From: a virus
Strand: one strand, 5' to 3'
DNA length: 37,684 nt
Virus record (IMG/VR): IMGVR_UViG_3300030406_006326
Location: 1-37,684 of that record
The notes under the pieces were generated by a model that saw only the letters and a list, made by a program, of their open reading frames with translations, had not been told where the DNA came from and searched no databases. Shown here piece by piece: positions 19,701 to 30,500 of this stretch; position 1 is the first letter of the stretch, and the number at the start of each line of letters is the position of its first letter. The position numbers and the translations under genes were made by a program.

Positions 19701-22700
19701 TCAAATATTGTATCTTCACAATATGTTTATAATACAGCTTTTGTAACAGGAAACTTAGGTGTCCCAGCCGCTGCTGACTATCTTTCGGCATCTGTTGAGC
19801 CACGAATACCTGGCGGCGCTTTTTCTCGTCCTGCTTGGACAGCAGCTTCCGAGAGACGATTTGTTGACGGGGAAAACAAAGGCGCTCTTGCCACTCAAGT
19901 TTATCCGTTCTATAATAGCTACTATGAATGGGCAAAAGAACTGAGACTAGCGGGCAAGGCAAATACAATTGTACCAGAGTATCGTGTAAGTGAACATGTC
20001 TCTGAGTTTAAAACTAATCGAACACTGTTTACGGCAATTTCTTCTTCATTGGAAATTACTGGTGCAAATCAAGATATTTTTGATGGAACAAATCAAAACT
20101 TTTATACGAGATACGCTACTACAGACAATATGGAGTTTTTATCTAACTTCATGACATATGACAAGGGTGATGTCAACTTCATTTTTAATGACTATCCTCG
20201 ACAGTTTGAAATAAGTTCAGATGCAATTATGAAGCTATTGCCTTATGACGGCTTCTATCCCATGAATAGAACTCTTGAGATATCAACACTTTTCTCACAA
20301 TCTTATTCTGCTGCTTCTCAATACGCAGGGTCTGAAGTAGGAAACCATAGTCAATGGAGAACATTGTTGCGCCCATATTTTGCACCAGGCATCATGTACA
20401 ACTCTATCAAGTCTGGTGTGGCAGTTGATTACCCAATTCGTAGGGTAAATAGAAATGTTGGGCAATATGACGAACAGTCCGCAACAACACAAGACCCAGC
20501 CTACCCAGGATATAAAATCGGCTATCCTTTGTTTGGCGGGCTATATGGGTCATTGACGGGTGCAGTTGATACCTCAGGGGTAATTCCAGGTAATCAGAGA
20601 AGGAACAGAGAAGATTTTAATTGGTCTGATCCTAATACAAACGCACTATTTTGGGCGGACAGGTTGCCTTTTGAGTCTATTTTAGCACCCGAAGATTACC
20701 TAACTGCTGAGACATCAACAACAACAGGTTCTTTAGCCACTGTGATGTCAGATATAAATACCTTTCTGCACTTGGATGTCACCGCATCCTTTACTGAAGG
20801 GCAAGTAGATTCAAATAATCTTTACAAAAAGGCAGTATCTAACTTCCTTGCTAATGTTCCAAAGTTTTTCTTAAAAACAAAACAGAACAAGTTTGGCTCA
20901 CCAGGAAAGCTCACAAAGTTTGTGTCTCAGTTTGGTAGTCCATCAAAAGGCTCTCAGGAGGTTACCGCCGCTGCTCGAACTGTAGAGGTTGATTCCAAGA
21001 AAGCATATATGATGGAAATCGGTCTAATGAAGACTGATCAGTTTAACATGTACAGCAACCCAGCAGCATTTGGTCCAGCAACAAATACAAGCTATATTTA
21101 CCAGCCTTGGGAAATTGCTGAAGCTTCTTCATCTTGGACACCATCGCATCCTAGCTGGCCTAAGCATCGTGGTGAATTTGCTCCATTTACACCACCATAT
21201 TACTACGGACCTTCACTGGCTCGTATTACCTTTATGCCTTTAGGGGACAAGAAAGAATATACACTAGAAGAAATTCTAAACAATGATCGTGGCGAAGTCT
21301 TCGTAGATTTCCTAAATGAAAGTGGAAGTTACTACGACGCTACATCAGGCTCTTATGTCGATGCTTACGGAAACACTATAGCAACAAACACAACACCTGC
21401 TTATAAGTGGAATCGTGCTTGGCTCAACAGAATGGACATTGATGCCTCTATTAACATAGGCAATGAGTTCCCAACTTCAGCAGGGTCTTTATATAAATCA
21501 GCAGATCCTAACAAGTGGACAATCATGCCTAAGTGGGAGAGTCCAATTCTAGATTTTCCAAACATCACAAGAACTCCAGCCGTGCCGGCAGCAGCAGCGA
21601 CTTTTGCCAGTGCCTCCATAACAGTCGTAAACTATCTCAATCTTGCGAATCTTGACACATTTGCAATACAAACTAGCACAGTAACTGTTAATTTTATATT
21701 TGACACTACTTCAGCAACTGCGTCCCGAGTAGATGCAACAAACTATAAAATAGGATATGACGGTAGCGCAGTTACTAAAAACAATGAAGCAGCACAACAG
21801 ATAGCTGAAGCAATTAATTTAGCACGAACAAACGGTGAAATAGATATCCAAGCTCTTAACCTAGACGCTGTTGTTGAACTAACAGATTTAGCTGGAGGAA
21901 GCGCCATAAACGGTAATACGCCAACCAATGTTGCCCCTTCTGCACCAATAGACGGAAGTAAGATGACAGTTACTTCATTTGCTGGCGGAGCAGATGCCAC
22001 ACCAGCCATTCCAGCAACCACAGCAGTGGATTATAATTTCTCATCTTCTGTAGCACCTTCAGAATTTACAAGCTCTGCTCAAGGTATGTGGCACCAATAC
22101 GGCTCTACACCCGACGAAGGCGAGGGTGTCTATATGTACATTAAGGATATTCCAACTGGTGAAGATGAAGAGTATGACCTTATATCTAGTCTGATATTCT
22201 ATGGAGGATTTATCGGAACAGTTGGCCAATATGATTACGTTCGCAAGGTACCAAAATACGTTATCGACTCTAGTAGAACAGTGTCCTCTCTGGCAGACCT
22301 TTGCGGGTTTGATCCCGACGAGATTATCCGAAAAGGCTTTGACCCTAAGAAAGCCAAGAGACTCGGCGAACTGGCGGAAGACAACGAGAACTCTATATCA
22401 GAAGCAGTTGTTGCCCTACCCTTCTACATTGGCGACGACGACGAGCCAAAACTCATCACACTTCAGGCTTCACCAACAGAGTTGGGACCAAAAATCAAAG
22501 AGTTCCGCAAGAACTTCACCAAGTACTCATTGCCACCAGTTCTCGCACAGAAACTCCTAGGTCTCGTTCCAAAGGGCTACCCAACGGTTGCCGACACAAT
22601 CAACCCATTTGGCGGCGACGAATACGACGAGATACTTTCAGGGGAAGACATAAAACAAATACCTGTTGTTTATCTCATGGAACACACTGCTCAACTAACC

Positions 22701-23294
22701 AAGCAAGATCTAGCCGATATCTGGCAAGGTATTATGCCCGATCTTTCTAGGACGATGAGGTTTAGCTTCTCAGCAATTGACCACTATATGCCTGGTAAGA
22801 ACGTGGAAGAAACACCAACTCAGTTCCCTGAGGTCTTGAAAGCGCAAATTGATCTTGGTACAACTAGAGATGGCCATCCAAGATATGACCTCTTGGATAT
22901 TGCTGAAGAAGCTTGCAAGAAAGGCTTCTTTCCAGAGATTAAATGGTTAGTTTTCAAGGTAAAAGAAAAGGGCTACTCAACCTATGCTGATATGATTATT
23001 GAAGAAGTTGATGGACCAAACGCTCTTGGGTATGATAATGCGAAAGAGTTTATGACTCTTCAGGGTCTTCCAGAAGATCAGGTTGATAGAATTCTTGGCG
23101 ACCGAGACGAGTTTGCTAAGAATGCTTATATTTCTAAACACTCTTTGGATAGCCCAACTTACAACTGGCCTTATGATTATTGTTCGCTGATTGAATCAAT
23201 TAAGGTAAACTCTAAGGTTGGTTTCCGACCTGACCTCGACAAAGAATACGAGGAAGCCGTAAATAAATTAACTCAAAACAAATCAGATGAATAA
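16755..23294 (+). CDS. Giant virion structural protein (2179 residues) with two inserted beta domains
   Basis: The family is not recognised, although short stretches recall large structural proteins of marine T4-like phages. The sequence is rich in Ser, Tyr, Asn and Gly, with long beta-prone regions and no signal or membrane segment. Two related Ala/Gly/Thr-rich domains stand out, at residues about 236-376 and 1607-1755. Each has a strand pair, a helix with ALKNSLNAA or QIAEAINLA, an Ala/Val strand and a closing FAGG motif. The second is flanked by in-frame direct repeats and looks inserted. The last ~380 residues (nt 22140-23294) change to charged, helical sequence with many C-ending codons, unlike the rest. 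The gene starts 34 bases after the wedge gene with a weak AAAGAGA site. A large tail-fibre-attachment or baseplate-periphery component is plausible but unproven. Confidence 0.6.
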   Translation: MVKRNKTVIDTAPPSLNKRIIGGASQRSVQQLNLQSSNSWQFNHAPESDDETKNAKWWRERAPRYSGPLSSSGDLLYSRQAVQREVLKNESKNRIVNFQADFDTTIAGGSNQPLNKRRFTDNITFSEFEDYLDISDEIYPGIKKRASVKATFDGKTFVGEQVLPFSAFSSSLNSGYQKLLSAYGFSGLDFANLHDDKIQPYGGEVPMQGPFTERFVGGIQARHNAPLRTSERKEQFSIALDGGFAIASITIGIGGGFALTNYNGKNVTLTLGGVNFETEFDSGADIDESTESVAGIADATNVSDIATALKNSLNAAVSAQGLRIVVESYSSGAVIFVSAGVPGPSVNGTSFAGTLIASIYGSTAAFAGGTAPSATINSISGDNPRGQYLRGQGAKAPVNIRNIKTLFTSNSVRVVGNYLKNYQVVQTNDRLANNIDYAYNTDNYQYNAPTAFLTPPDRRSLGLTGSSDYPAPRQDADTKVNKTIIVNRFASPGDKLDSKQLFRDVLSDQLSPNSALPFRNLSVRQPYLDKLSTHAAFGGYESGSTTVASVHQTQRNQRQVLKPLGESFITGTMFDDYFVTHPIPYGDSTQWFFSLSGSDTQTYSDYVLSGSRYPDDISYSRTSIGSVGGSASFTWIDGNSHFLWSNNPFSSPWSQLQAGYGSAAQYLRRNNLYELPFEEEEVTQKTSRMSSNTQNRTYTDQAGNTIVNYYSQQIKDTPISSRYKPLVHQIETLIGSPSETTKQKTVLDIEYSYGNSLMGFANRELNRQFKGDIKFGYGKVKRPYEILRQELNSAANRSVNNVNMIKLFAYGETVFPREINTYLSGSRARLSFANSYWRDDANIGTVNTFYSNFDVLFYSPTIRNTDNRQYPRLLAPFTTSQGFVIQLGDQTPYNPNNPFTPASTGPGSASIWPMDSYLWSDLSDTYAGPTFEAGLFTASVILADQSTTACGELMSTHYGTVVDYITDSTSAYATASFSTYNTSNIVSSQYVYNTAFVTGNLGVPAAADYLSASVEPRIPGGAFSRPAWTAASERRFVDGENKGALATQVYPFYNSYYEWAKELRLAGKANTIVPEYRVSEHVSEFKTNRTLFTAISSSLEITGANQDIFDGTNQNFYTRYATTDNMEFLSNFMTYDKGDVNFIFNDYPRQFEISSDAIMKLLPYDGFYPMNRTLEISTLFSQSYSAASQYAGSEVGNHSQWRTLLRPYFAPGIMYNSIKSGVAVDYPIRRVNRNVGQYDEQSATTQDPAYPGYKIGYPLFGGLYGSLTGAVDTSGVIPGNQRRNREDFNWSDPNTNALFWADRLPFESILAPEDYLTAETSTTTGSLATVMSDINTFLHLDVTASFTEGQVDSNNLYKKAVSNFLANVPKFFLKTKQNKFGSPGKLTKFVSQFGSPSKGSQEVTAAARTVEVDSKKAYMMEIGLMKTDQFNMYSNPAAFGPATNTSYIYQPWEIAEASSSWTPSHPSWPKHRGEFAPFTPPYYYGPSLARITFMPLGDKKEYTLEEILNNDRGEVFVDFLNESGSYYDATSGSYVDAYGNTIATNTTPAYKWNRAWLNRMDIDASINIGNEFPTSAGSLYKSADPNKWTIMPKWESPILDFPNITRTPAVPAAAATFASASITVVNYLNLANLDTFAIQTSTVTVNFIFDTTSATASRVDATNYKIGYDGSAVTKNNEAAQQIAEAINLARTNGEIDIQALNLDAVVELTDLAGGSAINGNTPTNVAPSAPIDGSKMTVTSFAGGADATPAIPATTAVDYNFSSSVAPSEFTSSAQGMWHQYGSTPDEGEGVYMYIKDIPTGEDEEYDLISSLIFYGGFIGTVGQYDYVRKVPKYVIDSSRTVSSLADLCGFDPDEIIRKGFDPKKAKRLGELAEDNENSISEAVVALPFYIGDDDEPKLITLQASPTELGPKIKEFRKNFTKYSLPPVLAQKLLGLVPKGYPTVADTINPFGGDEYDEILSGEDIKQIPVVYLMEHTAQLTKQDLADIWQGIMPDLSRTMRFSFSAIDHYMPGKNVEETPTQFPEVLKAQIDLGTTRDGHPRYDLLDIAEEACKKGFFPEIKWLVFKVKEKGYSTYADMIIEEVDGPNALGYDNAKEFMTLQGLPEDQVDRILGDRDEFAKNAYISKHSLDSPTYNWPYDYCSLIESIKVNSKVGFRPDLDKEYEEAVNKLTQNKSDE
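21573..21590 (+). repeat. Direct repeat, left flank of inserted beta domain
   Basis: ACTCCAGCCGTGCCGGCA encodes TPAVPA. It pairs with the copy 426 bases (142 codons, in frame) downstream and matches it at 14 of 18 positions. The two copies bracket the Ala/Thr-rich second beta domain of the 2179-residue protein. Confidence 0.5.
21999..22016 (+). repeat. Direct repeat, right flank of inserted beta domain
   Basis: ACACCAGCCATTCCAGCA encodes TPAIPA and is the partner of the copy at 21573. The sequence before the left copy (SPILDFPN) and after the right copy (YNFSSSV) reads as one scaffold if the inserted domain is removed. This is suggestive but not proof. Confidence 0.5.
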
Positions 23295-23317
23295 TAATGT
23301 ATGAGGATATTTAGGGT

Positions 23318-24181
23318 ATGGTCCGTTTTTTCAACCAAAAAGAAGAAGTAATCAGCATTGAACTTACTCCTTATGGCAAGGAGCAATTTTCAAAAGGTCT
23401 TTTTTCTCCCGCATTTTATGCCTTCTATGATAACTCTGTCATTTATGACGGTGCCTATGCTAGTCTTACCGAGTCGCAAAACCAAGTGACTAATAGGATA
23501 AAAAACGAAACACCAAAAATAAAGCCCACAACCCGATTTAGTACAACTCAAGGGTCTGTTTTTTCATTAGCTTCGGCAAACACTAATGCAGAGTATATTC
23601 AAAATGAAACGTGGAATGCAAAATTTAGTAGAGTAATTGGCAGTAGCGACCCTAATTCTGAAAACGCTCCAGCGTGGAGTGTTCTTTTATTGCAGGAGAG
23701 TGATGTTGGGTTTCATGACGGAGTGGATTATAAGATTGAAAACACCATTCCAGAAATGAGTGCAACCTTGATAATTGATTATGAGACTCGACCAACAGAA
23801 GATGATCTAGGGATAGTGTATGATTTAATTTCCTCTCAGAAGCTTATTCTAGATGTGCAAGAGATAAATACAGTTTTCAAGAGCAATGGAAATTTTGATA
23901 TAGAGGTTATGAAATCAGGATCAGATGGAACTCTTACTCCGTTAAGTTTTCCTAGAGTAGATACAGAATTAGATTCGCTATCCACTACCATTGACGGAAC
24001 AGATAGTGAAATCATATCAGGTTTTCCAATCACAGATAACACATACGTAGGGTTTTATCTAGACATATCAGTAGATAATCAAATATCTGATTTTACTGTT
24101 GCAAGTAATTCATCGCTTTATAAGCAGCAAATTGATAGAGACCCTAAATCAGTTTGCGAAGATGATCTCCTTGAAGAATAA
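23318..24181 (+). CDS. Virion protein with LTPYGKxxFSxGxFxPxFYAFYD motif
   Basis: The protein has 287 residues. The N-terminal motif ISIELTPYGKEQFSKGLFSP, followed by AFYAFYDNSVIYDG, opens a family I have seen in marine myoviruses, always annotated only as structural. It shares its layout (Leu-Thr-x-x-Gly, then a Gly-x-Phe turn, an aromatic strand and an acidic Ile-x-Tyr end) with the 342-residue protein at 30961. The rest is beta-prone, with an acidic C-terminal tail (CEDDLLEE). GAGGA at 23303-23307 serves as ribosome site, and an AGGG also lies two bases from the ATG. The next gene begins 19 bases after the stop. A tail or baseplate role is inferred from context; the biochemical function is unknown. 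Confidence 0.6.
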   Translation: MVRFFNQKEEVISIELTPYGKEQFSKGLFSPAFYAFYDNSVIYDGAYASLTESQNQVTNRIKNETPKIKPTTRFSTTQGSVFSLASANTNAEYIQNETWNAKFSRVIGSSDPNSENAPAWSVLLLQESDVGFHDGVDYKIENTIPEMSATLIIDYETRPTEDDLGIVYDLISSQKLILDVQEINTVFKSNGNFDIEVMKSGSDGTLTPLSFPRVDTELDSLSTTIDGTDSEIISGFPITDNTYVGFYLDISVDNQISDFTVASNSSLYKQQIDRDPKSVCEDDLLEE

Positions 24182-24200
24182 AGATTAAAAGAGGAGCAAG

Positions 24201-27200
24201 ATGTTAAAGTCAATTTCAAACTTACAGATAGTCTCAATTACACTTGAAAAGTCCGAGGGATCAAGTGAGAATACTTTTAACAACAAAGTTGTAGTATCTA
24301 CTTCTTTTAGGGCATCCGATATAAGAAGTAGACTAAAGGATGTGAACATGAGAATGTTTATTTCTGTTAGTGAAGATTCTAGCAAAGCATATGATTTTGT
24401 ATCTCAAAGGTACAACGAATTTATAAAACAAAGAAATAATACGGTATCAAGTCATCAATTGAATGATTTTTTGAGATCCACTCTTAATGTTGATAACAAG
24501 GGGATGAGCTATCTTAGGTCATCTAGTCCTTTTTCACCATTTTGTACAGACATTTCCTCTCGTGATTTAACCATTACAAATAGGTTTTCAAAATTTGGAA
24601 ACGGATCTTCTGTTCCCGAAGGGACAATGGTTTACGATATTCCAGTTCTTGAGTTGATATCCGAATCAGATACTATTGATTTACATGAAAAAACAATTTC
24701 TTTTGAGTTGCCTGAAATGGATAAAGAGATCCTACAACTTTCGGTTTATGGATATTTTTACGATGCTCGTGTTCCGAAGTTTTTCAGAGAAAATCCAGAA
24801 AACAACTTTTCACTAAATACAAAAATGTCTTTAGTGGCAAGTAAGACTCCGCTGGGTAAGAAAATAGAATTCTTAGAAACAGACTCTAGCAACCCACTTC
24901 TCGGAACACAAGATTCAAGTGTGTTGAACTCTCCTGACCAAAAAACTTTCAGTGTTGTTAGAATAATGCCAGATCCTAAGATTTCTCAGGACTATGTGGA
25001 TCTAGCAGAATCATACAAATCAATATTGTCATCTTATAATATTGGAAAAGAATACGAAATAAAAAGAGCAATAAGTAGCAAAAACTACTTTTCAGACATA
25101 TGGCTTGCAAATGACCAAAATGATAATCACCGATTTACATTTGCTTTTGACATAAGAGCTTATCTAAAGGATAACAGCATCTTTCCTTATGTTTATGAGA
25201 GTGATAGATTTTCTAGGATGCTTTTGCAGGACAGTCCTCAATCTGATAACTTTAACAAATCGGTAGTCTCATCGATCCAGGGATATAGAAAACAAATAAG
25301 TAAACTAGGATATGTACCAGACAATCATCTTGGAACTATAGGCAGATCATCAGATCACAAGATGGATGTTGTATCATCAAAGGTATCAACAGGGAAAATA
25401 GACAAAGTCAATATTAACACTTTAGAGAATGAGCAACCTTATGAGATAAAATATTTTCAAGGTTTAGATCTCTTCACTACGGAGGATAGAAACAATGGAA
25501 AGCCAAAAGGAAGTTTTCAATATTCAGTAGAATGCGTTGTAGTTGATAACTCACCGCAGCTTCTTATGGACTTTCTTGAAGTAATGATAAGGGTGAATAC
25601 AACCACTCGTTCTATATTACAGTTCTTAAGAAGAAGAAACTCTTCAGAAGATTCATTGTATGATTCTTCAACTGGAAGATTAACAAGAGATATTAGAAAT
25701 ATACAAATAAATCTTGGTAAAGATTCTACCAATGCCTATAAGACATTGATTGGAAATATTCGGACATATGAGTCTTTTATCAATTCTTTAAACAACGAGG
25801 ATAGCACCATGCTGTCTGATTATTATGATTCGCTTTTTAATAGTTCAGAAGGTAAAGTAGAACTGACAAAGATAGATGACTTCGAAAAAATTGTTAATTC
25901 TGCGATCTTTTTCTTGCGAAATGAGTTAAGAATTGTTCCTAACCTATCAGGTATTCAAAGTTTTAGCGACAAGAGAAAAACAAACTTTAATTTTAACGCA
26001 AATCAATCAATAAAAACAAATGTCTCATTTTTAGAGCACACCTTTCAGGGAGTGTTCGATAAAGGAAAAAACATAGGTCATGGATTCGACTATCTTTTTG
26101 ATAACGAAAAAAAGAAAGATTCTATGAATTACTTAACTGTAGATGAGTTCGAAAATAGAGTTAACTCTGAATTTAGGAAATACTTTACAGGCGGAAAAGG
26201 ATCAGCAGGACTTATTCCCGAGGGATCATATAAAGATCCTTCATACGCATACATGACACCAAAAATTATTAAATTCCCAAACAGAGAAAAGGTAGTGCAA
26301 ACCAAGTATGCAGACCTAGACTCTACGGCGATAGAATATGATTTCGATACATATGGGCAATTGTTTTCAGACATTGTTACGACAAATTATCAAATCAAGG
26401 ATCTTGGAGTCTCGTCTCCTTCTTTAACAGGAAAGGCAAAAGACCAGGAAGAAAATAATAAGATATATTCTTCCCTTATGAGTTCACTAACACAAAAGTT
26501 TAGTGTAAAGATAAATGAGACTGCATCAAGGCAGTTTAGTTTGCCAAGAGTTGTCAAAGGACAAATAGATAATACTGTTTATAATATAAGGGATAGAAAT
26601 CGATGCACTAACGAAGGTGGCTTGCCATTGATCTCTACAATTATTGGTGGATCAAATACTGAATCTAGTGCAACAGAAGGCTATCTATCTGGTGTCAATA
26701 ATAAGATAAAAAACGAAGACACACAAAGAGTTCGTGGTGATATTGATATCATGCAAAACTCTTTGGACAAAAAGAGTAGATCTACAAGTATTCCATTTGT
26801 TATCCTTGGTAAACTAGTCCTAGAAGACAGTTCCGACTTTATTTCTAGTGAGCGCCAAGAAACTTATAATTCACTAGTAGAGCTAAGTAATATCTTAAAT
26901 ATAAATAAGTCAGAAGTTGAACAGTCTTTGGAAGCCGACCCAGTAAGGGAACTCCCAAATCAGCTAAAGAGTCTTTTGGTATTTTCTTCTACAAACGATG
27001 TGTCAACTCTTGGAACTCCTGATGGTTCAGGGGGTTTTGATGTTCGCCGACCCAAGATAAATGAAAAGGCAGGGTCTCTAGAGATGGAAAACATTATAAG
27101 CATCTCAGATAACAATAAAGATGTTCCGCCCTACACCCAAGTAGACGATCCAATGAAATCATATGCTAAATTTTTAACTTTTTGGTTGAACTATAGGCAG

Positions 27201-27554
27201 ATAGGGGTTATAGAATATCTTAACGGATTTGATACCTTGAGGCCTAGTTCTTTAGTCGATAACAAAGGTAATAAAACAAAGCTTCCTATCTGGAAGAAAC
27301 TTGATTCCTCTTCGATCGAGCAGTTTAAAAATAGATCCGGCGCTGTGCTTTGCAGAGTAAGATCTTTGATGAGCGAAGATTATCTTAACATGTTTAGGGA
27401 TAGCCTGTCAGAAAAGCAATATTCGCAAGTCATTAAGTTTTTTGAGACAAAAAGCACTCTAAATTTACCAACTTATAATCAATATTTCTATATACAAAAT
27501 AGAGATGACTTACAAACTACTGTAGTCTCATACAATGATAGAGTGCAAGAATAA
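24201..27554 (+). CDS. Large unrecognised virion protein (1117 residues)
   Basis: No domain is recognised. The N-terminal ~100 residues look beta-rich (LQIVSITLEKSEG, NKVVVSTSFRASDIRSRL). Residues about 440-590 contain long helical stretches (for example LMDFLEVMIRVNTTTRSILQ). The sequence is charged and rich in Ser, Asn, Asp and Lys, with very few Cys and no signal or membrane segment. GAGGAG at 24191-24196 gives a strong ribosome site four bases before the ATG. The stop overlaps the next start by one base (TAATG), so the two similarly sized neighbours are probably made in equal amounts and may form a complex. The location inside the structural block points to a virion component. Confidence 0.55.
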   Translation: MLKSISNLQIVSITLEKSEGSSENTFNNKVVVSTSFRASDIRSRLKDVNMRMFISVSEDSSKAYDFVSQRYNEFIKQRNNTVSSHQLNDFLRSTLNVDNKGMSYLRSSSPFSPFCTDISSRDLTITNRFSKFGNGSSVPEGTMVYDIPVLELISESDTIDLHEKTISFELPEMDKEILQLSVYGYFYDARVPKFFRENPENNFSLNTKMSLVASKTPLGKKIEFLETDSSNPLLGTQDSSVLNSPDQKTFSVVRIMPDPKISQDYVDLAESYKSILSSYNIGKEYEIKRAISSKNYFSDIWLANDQNDNHRFTFAFDIRAYLKDNSIFPYVYESDRFSRMLLQDSPQSDNFNKSVVSSIQGYRKQISKLGYVPDNHLGTIGRSSDHKMDVVSSKVSTGKIDKVNINTLENEQPYEIKYFQGLDLFTTEDRNNGKPKGSFQYSVECVVVDNSPQLLMDFLEVMIRVNTTTRSILQFLRRRNSSEDSLYDSSTGRLTRDIRNIQINLGKDSTNAYKTLIGNIRTYESFINSLNNEDSTMLSDYYDSLFNSSEGKVELTKIDDFEKIVNSAIFFLRNELRIVPNLSGIQSFSDKRKTNFNFNANQSIKTNVSFLEHTFQGVFDKGKNIGHGFDYLFDNEKKKDSMNYLTVDEFENRVNSEFRKYFTGGKGSAGLIPEGSYKDPSYAYMTPKIIKFPNREKVVQTKYADLDSTAIEYDFDTYGQLFSDIVTTNYQIKDLGVSSPSLTGKAKDQEENNKIYSSLMSSLTQKFSVKINETASRQFSLPRVVKGQIDNTVYNIRDRNRCTNEGGLPLISTIIGGSNTESSATEGYLSGVNNKIKNEDTQRVRGDIDIMQNSLDKKSRSTSIPFVILGKLVLEDSSDFISSERQETYNSLVELSNILNINKSEVEQSLEADPVRELPNQLKSLLVFSSTNDVSTLGTPDGSGGFDVRRPKINEKAGSLEMENIISISDNNKDVPPYTQVDDPMKSYAKFLTFWLNYRQIGVIEYLNGFDTLRPSSLVDNKGNKTKLPIWKKLDSSSIEQFKNRSGAVLCRVRSLMSEDYLNMFRDSLSEKQYSQVIKFFETKSTLNLPTYNQYFYIQNRDDLQTTVVSYNDRVQE

Positions 27555-30500
27555 TGGTTAGAAGATTTATACCAAGAGGAAGACTTAGGATACCTGTAGG
27601 GCTTAGACCATTGGGGAACAATAACCGAGTAAGGTTTAATATTGATCCAAACTTTGGTCGAGATCCAAACTTAGGTATCCCCGATCAGATAGTTATTCCA
27701 GGAGCAGAAGAAGATCAAGGTCTCGGAATTGATTTTCCAGATTTTAACATACCAGATGTTGAGTTTGTGCCAGATCCAGGGTTTAATTTTCCAGATCGAG
27801 ATATTCCAAATGTTAGACCTATCCCAGGAATAGATGGAGGAAACTCAAACCAAGGAGATAAAAAAAGAAAGATAAAAGTATCTCAAAACAACCTTGATCC
27901 TCTAGCATCATTTTATTTTTCTAAAGTCAAGTATGGTGATAGAAATGGGGCAAAGTTAAATGATCCACTTCAAAACTCACCAAATCTTCGAGGTTATGAC
28001 TCGCAGAACATATTTAACCCAAAGGTTTCCTGGAGCTTAGCACCGTACAACGATAGGCAGAATGCTCCTAATACAACCAATCCAGAATCATTGCTCTCTT
28101 TTGTTCGTGCTATTGGCACGAATCAATTATTGACACAACAGTATTACAGAAGCCTTTTCTATAGCGGCAATCCTTATATTCACACTGAAAAACCTCTAGT
28201 TGGGTCAGAGCCAGTATTTCGAAGTATGCCTAAGGAAATGCTGGATGCAACTATAGACACTGCGGAAAGACTCCTGTCTTCTTTAAGTGTTTTTGTTATT
28301 AACGGTCCAGTTCCTAATATAATAAGAGAATTAAGTGAACCTCAGGTTAGGTATGTGCGTCAGCTAAATCCCCCTGCTCTTTTTGCAGAAGAAGACCCAG
28401 AGGTCTCTTTTTTCTTTGATAATCTTCTGCAAACCGGCGCTGATGCTGTTTTTAATGAGGGTAATTTTGCACAAGAAATTTTTGATTTTCGAACTTTGAT
28501 TAGAGATAGGGTTGTTCAAAATTCTGCTAATATAAATCTATTGGACATAATAACAGAGCTTTTAGTCAGAGTTTCTGAAGATCCAATATCAAGGGAGAGA
28601 GAAAAAAAGGTTGTTCGCTTCCTTATAGCCGAAGCATTTAGAAACTTAATAAGTCCCCAAAGTGTAATAGAAGCAGTACAAGGGCAGAACATTTTTCAAT
28701 ATACTTCTCGTTATGTTGAGTTTGATACCCCCTATGTGACAAATAGAGACACTCATAGGTTTCTTGATGGATCTGTGGCAGACAACTACTCTGCTCAGGT
28801 TTTAAGTAATTACAATTACTACTCTAAGCAATACGAAGACACTATTGAAAACTATGACGAAACAAATCTTCCAAACATATATGCTCTGGACAGATACATT
28901 CATATAAACTCTTTGTTTGATAAAACTTCAACACAAAGTAGAAAACTCCAGGAGCTAAAAACTTATACAACTTTGGCCTCCTCTCTGAGGAGTTATTCTG
29001 ATTATGGTCAATTTAGTCGAGAGCAATACTACAACGCTTATGCTGATACACTAGAGCGTGTTGGCGATGAGAGGCTATCTATTTGGTCATTTAAAAATTC
29101 ATCTATAGTTGTGCCATCATCTCAAATAAAACCAAATCAAAACTTTCTTGCGCCAACCCCTATGAATATAGGACTACAGTTTTCAAGGGGAAGCGTAGAC
29201 AACTTTGAAGCACTTTTAAGGACCGAAGATTATCAAATAGAAGACTTCAGGGAAATAGTATTTGAAAACATTGAAAGACTTCCTTCGGACCAAAATAGGG
29301 TAGAGATACTTTATTCAACCGAGTATATTCGAGATATAAATGGAGATTTGTCAGAGGTAGAGAGTTCTTACATCCCCCTTTCTCTTAGGAGGTTTAATTT
29401 CCAAGATGTAGTATCTCCAATATTTAGAGCAAATTCAGACGATGAATTGCAGTTTAATACAGAGCTTAATTCTTTTGTCATGGATGATGACTCCACTATT
29501 CTCGATGCGGATACTTTGGGGGTTGTAGAGGAGCTTGTGAACAACAAGGCAGCTAATATATCAGCCTCCCCAGAAAATTATTTGAACACTATAAGCGGAA
29601 AATCTTCGCCTAGTGATGCCTTAGGTTATAAGATAATAAAATCTTCCAACAATCAGATTGTTCAAAACTTCTATATTGGCAATGGCGACGGTCCAAGAAC
29701 AGTAATTTATACTGATAGTCAGATAAAGTATGGAAAAGTTTATTCTTATGATCTTTATGAATATAGATTAATATACGGAACAGATTATTCTTTTGATGTT
29801 TTTACTTCTTTTGGCACTAGGATACCAACATGGCTTTTAAATTACTATTTTGGACTTCGTCGAGGACCAACTCAAAGGCAAATACAATCAGCACCAAACA
29901 TATCTTTTGATTGCTATACTAACAGTCGAGCAAATTATGATGTAATAGAATTGCCAATCTATTCTCAGGACCTCCAAGAGAATACTCAAAGTGCTCTTGT
30001 TTCTGAACAAATAGATCAAGATATAAATTCAATTTCTTACCCATTGGCTAAGGTGCTAGATTATCCTCCCACTTCGCCAATCCTAAATATCTTCCCGCTA
30101 GTTGGCAACAACAGTCAGGTAAAAATAAATGCAAATCTGCAAAGCGGCGCTCATTTAGGAGACCAGTCTCTAGACATCGTAAGTATTGGGGATCTAGATG
30201 AACAAGTGAATATCTTAAAAGAGTATCAAGATAATTTTAAAAACATTTTCCTACCACCAGGGAAATTAGAATATAGAAATGAAGGCCTTTCTGAGATAAG
30301 AAACATTATCCTCTATCGAACAACTTCAATAAATCTAGAAGTTGAAAACTATAATGATCTGTATGAGTCTTTCGATCCAGAAGTAAATCCTGGTGTGTCT
30401 ATCCGAAGATACACAACGGAAGATAATGACTCAATAGATGCAACACAGGTCTTATCATATGACATATTGGAAGATATATCTCCAAATATAAACTACTATT

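Noticed and set aside
22201-22560. A 119-codon + strand frame within the 2179-residue gene
   Set aside because: It overlaps a continuous well-formed gene in another frame and its product is low-quality sequence. It is open because of the codon-style change in the real frame.
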